Of a stretch of DNA of 19,032 nt, positions 18,254 through 19,032 are shown in pieces. This DNA is from Quisquiliibacterium sp. (GTDB lineage Bacteria > Pseudomonadota > Gammaproteobacteria > Burkholderiales > Burkholderiaceae_E). Position 1 is the first letter of the stretch; the number at the start of each line of letters is the position of its first letter. The position numbers and the translations under genes are program-made. The notes under the pieces were generated by a model that was not told where the DNA came from, did not search any database, and saw only the letters and a list, made by a program, of their open reading frames with translations. The stretch spans positions 1 to 19,032 of the forward strand of contig JAURMJ010000181.1 in assembly GCA_030830765.1 (NCBI GenBank), written 5' to 3'.

Positions 18254-19032
18254 ATGGCAATCAAGAAGCTTGCCGCGGCAGCTGTCGCGGTTGGTCTGGC
18301 GTTCGGCGCCTTGAGTTCCCAGGCAGTTGCTGCCGACAAGAAAGTCCGTGCCCAGATGGGTTTCGCGTTCCCGACTACGACCGGTCTGCTGGGTCCGACC
18401 GAGATGCGTCTGGTCAAGATGCTGCGTGAAATGTCGGGCGGTTCGATCGACGTCAAGGGTTTCGAACCCGGCGCGCTGGTTCCGGCCAACCAGTACCTCG
18501 ATGCAGTCGGCAATGGCTCGCTCGACATGGCCTGGACTGTGTCTGGCTTCTGGACTGGAAAAGACATTGCATTTGCCATGTATGCATCCGTGCCCTTCGG
18601 CCCGGGCGCTGGCGAATACATGGGCTGGTTCAAGCACGGCGGTGGTGAAAAGCTGATGAAGGAACTGCACGCCAAGTACAACGTTGAGGTGATTCCCTGC
18701 GGTCTGATCTCGCCTGAGGCATCAGGCTGGTTCCGCAAGGAAATCAAGTCGCTCGATGACCTGAAAGGGCTGAAGATGCGTTTCTTCGGTCTGGGCGCCA
18801 ACGTGATGCAGAAGCTCGGTGTTTCCACCCAGCTGCTTCAGGCAGGCGAGATCTTCCAGGCGTTGCAGCTTGGCACGATTGACGCAACCGAATTCTCGAT
18901 GCCGATGATGGACTTGACGCTGGGCTTCCACCAGGTTGCCAAGCACTACTACTTCCCGGGCTGGCACCAGCAGACCACGGTCAACGAGCTGATCATCTCG
19001 AAGAAGAAGTGGGCCGAGTTCAGCGCGTCGCA
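18254..19032 (+). CDS. TRAP transporter substrate-binding protein (DctP family), cut by window edge
   Basis: The frame is open to the right edge, giving 259 codons of an expected 330-370. A signal peptide MAIKKLAAAAVAVGLAFGA with probable cleavage at AVA-AD (about 27) sends it to the periplasm. Family features are LVKMLREMSGGSIDVKGFEPGALVP, ISPEASGWFRKEIKSLDDLKGLKMR (the conserved Arg of the carboxylate site is in this KGLKMR strand) and AGEIFQALQLGTIDATEF. The segment GFHQVAKHYYFPGWHQ recalls the TakP-type subgroup for 2-oxo or other organic acids, which I hold only loosely. The small and large membrane subunits (DctQ, DctM) are expected beyond the window. Expression is probably high given the strong ribosome binding site. 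Confidence 0.93.
   Translation, partial: MAIKKLAAAAVAVGLAFGALSSQAVAADKKVRAQMGFAFPTTTGLLGPTEMRLVKMLREMSGGSIDVKGFEPGALVPANQYLDAVGNGSLDMAWTVSGFWTGKDIAFAMYASVPFGPGAGEYMGWFKHGGGEKLMKELHAKYNVEVIPCGLISPEASGWFRKEIKSLDDLKGLKMRFFGLGANVMQKLGVSTQLLQAGEIFQALQLGTIDATEFSMPMMDLTLGFHQVAKHYYFPGWHQQTTVNELIISKKKWAEFSAS

Noticed and set aside
18208..18828. Minus-strand reading frame of 206 codons opposite the TRAP gene
   Set aside because: The plus strand encodes a clear DctP-family protein with signal peptide and strong ribosome binding site; the reverse frame has no recognisable domain.

Overview
This window looks like chromosomal DNA of an aerobic betaproteobacterium, most likely Burkholderiales. The reasons are the high GC content, the syntenic block rpoH / ftsY / M16 peptidase pair / rsmD / coaD / YfhL-type ferredoxin, and the CaiB-type CoA-transferase and TRAP binding protein typical of that order. 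No tRNA, rRNA, insertion sequence, prophage or CRISPR array was seen. The organism is inferred from gene order and protein character; no database search was possible.

Region 1 (1-3078, minus strand) holds the N-terminal part of a DMT/EamA transporter cut by the window edge, the heat-shock sigma factor rpoH with a strong intrinsic terminator, and ftsY. A perfect CIRCE operator (HrcA site) lies between ftsY and rpoH, 49 bp before the rpoH start. This suggests that the HrcA repressor controls the sigma-32 gene here.

Region 2 (3388-7585, plus strand) is a compact run diverging from ftsY. It encodes an exported zinc M16 peptidase, its exported partner lacking the zinc motif, RsmD (16S rRNA methyltransferase), CoaD (CoA biosynthesis) and a 2[4Fe-4S] ferredoxin. 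Three successive junctions are 4-base ATGA overlaps, so translation is probably coupled.

Region 3 (7714-11927, minus strand) is the most unusual part. It reads as a likely operon in the order GrdB-like reductase-family protein with a CPVC motif, class III CoA-transferase, hotdog thioesterase, LctP-type carboxylate permease. Together these could take up a carboxylate, attach and remove CoA, and carry out a thiol-dependent step. No substrate can be read from the sequence. This is the best candidate for an undescribed system.

Region 4 (12075-15128, minus strand) carries the ATPase YchF and a soluble hybrid-less histidine kinase with three PAS domains. Region 5 (15340-19032, plus strand) has an uncharacterised coiled-coil/membrane/cysteine protein, a FadH-like 2,4-dienoyl-CoA reductase, and the first 259 codons of a TRAP-transporter binding protein preceded by two leader hairpins.
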